Part shown: positions 63,840 to 64,000 of the stretch, one piece after another
Layout of the letters: each line of letters starts with the position of its first letter
How positions within the stretch are numbered: the first letter of the stretch is position 1
NCBI RefSeq assembly: GCF_001975985.1
Contig: NZ_MTQF01000010.1
Coordinates: 239,062-303,061 of the forward strand
Direction: 5' to 3'
Source: [Flexibacter] sp. ATCC 35103
Lineage (GTDB): Bacteria; Bacteroidota; Bacteroidia; Flavobacteriales; Flavobacteriaceae
Length of the DNA stretch: 64,000 nt
Program-made: the position numbers and the translations under genes
Notes under the pieces: model-generated
Told to the model about the DNA's origin: nothing
Seen by the model: the letters and a program-made list of their open reading frames with translations, nothing else
Databases searched by the model: none

Positions 63840-64000
63840 TGTACATAAGCTTACGGATTATTAGTACTACTCGACTATGACATTACTGCCTTTACATCTA
63901 TAGCCTATCAACGTGGTCATCTTCCACGATCCTTAAAAGAAATCTCATCTTGTGGTGGGTTTCGCGCTTATATGCTTTCAGCGCTTATCCCTTCCAAACG
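63840..64000 (-). rRNA. rrl: 23S ribosomal RNA, 3' end (partial)
   Basis: On the minus strand the sequence reads like the conserved 3' end of 23S rRNA (GGATAAGCGCTGAAAGCAT, ACCACGTTGATAGGC, TAATAATCCGTAAGCTTATG). The gene continues beyond the window edge; the exact 3' end is approximate to a few bases. Confidence 0.95.

Overview
This window comes from a low-GC Bacteroidetes chromosome, most likely Flavobacterium or a close relative. Four things point there: secreted proteins ending in type IX secretion (T9SS) type A sorting domains, a porQ gene, promoters of the Bacteroidetes TTG-N19..23-TAnnTTTG type, and repeat families typical of flavobacterial intergenic DNA. No phage, insertion sequence, CRISPR array or tRNA gene was seen. 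The minus-strand end carries the 3' end of an rRNA operon (23S 3' end, then 5S).

Layout. 1-8.7 kb: a cut AI-2E-family permease, a BamA-like outer-membrane protein, a His/Asp-rich secreted protein, and a PIG-L deacetylase / 35-residue membrane peptide / sodium:solute symporter operon. 8.7-16.4 kb: small housekeeping and stress genes (a 4HB sensor without output, a TetR + NTF2 pair, DUF2911, a HAD phosphatase, TcdA, TatD, DUF1684, an MFS transporter) separated by several structured repeats. 16.4-22.2 kb: a tandem duplication of a BlaI-type repressor + M56 (BlaR1-like) peptidase module, followed by a beta-lactamase-fold serine hydrolase, with operator-like dyads at the single visible promoter. 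22.3-25.9 kb: a 46-residue ORF, an EamA exporter, a fasciclin protein and three tandem ExbD-like genes that have lost the channel aspartate. 26-35.4 kb: three tandem leucine-rich-repeat T9SS cargo proteins, each with its own nearly identical promoter and terminator. 35.5-47.2 kb: rpsA, two paralogous membrane proteins flanking an HEMVH protein, a nucleoside-permease-like MFS protein, cmk, two tandem L,D-transpeptidase-like proteins, porQ and lon. 47.5-51.3 kb: a lipoprotein and an ECF sigma / membrane anti-sigma-like / DUF4097 / DUF2807 operon. 51.4-61.1 kb: a UMF1-type MFS protein, an M48 lipoprotein peptidase and a glycogen cluster (glgA-glgC-glgB then GH31). 61.2-64 kb: an alpha/beta hydrolase, an endonuclease III-like protein, an NTF2-like secreted protein, then rRNA.

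The strongest candidates for new biology are: (i) the ExbD-like trio with Ser in place of the essential transmembrane Asp and a variable Cys-bearing loop; (ii) the duplicated BlaI-M56 regulatory module with divergent periplasmic tails; (iii) a dispersed intergenic element whose flanks are conserved while its central stem changes but still pairs; (iv) the 35-residue peptide wedged between a deacetylase and a symporter. Functions beyond family membership are inference. No database search was run.
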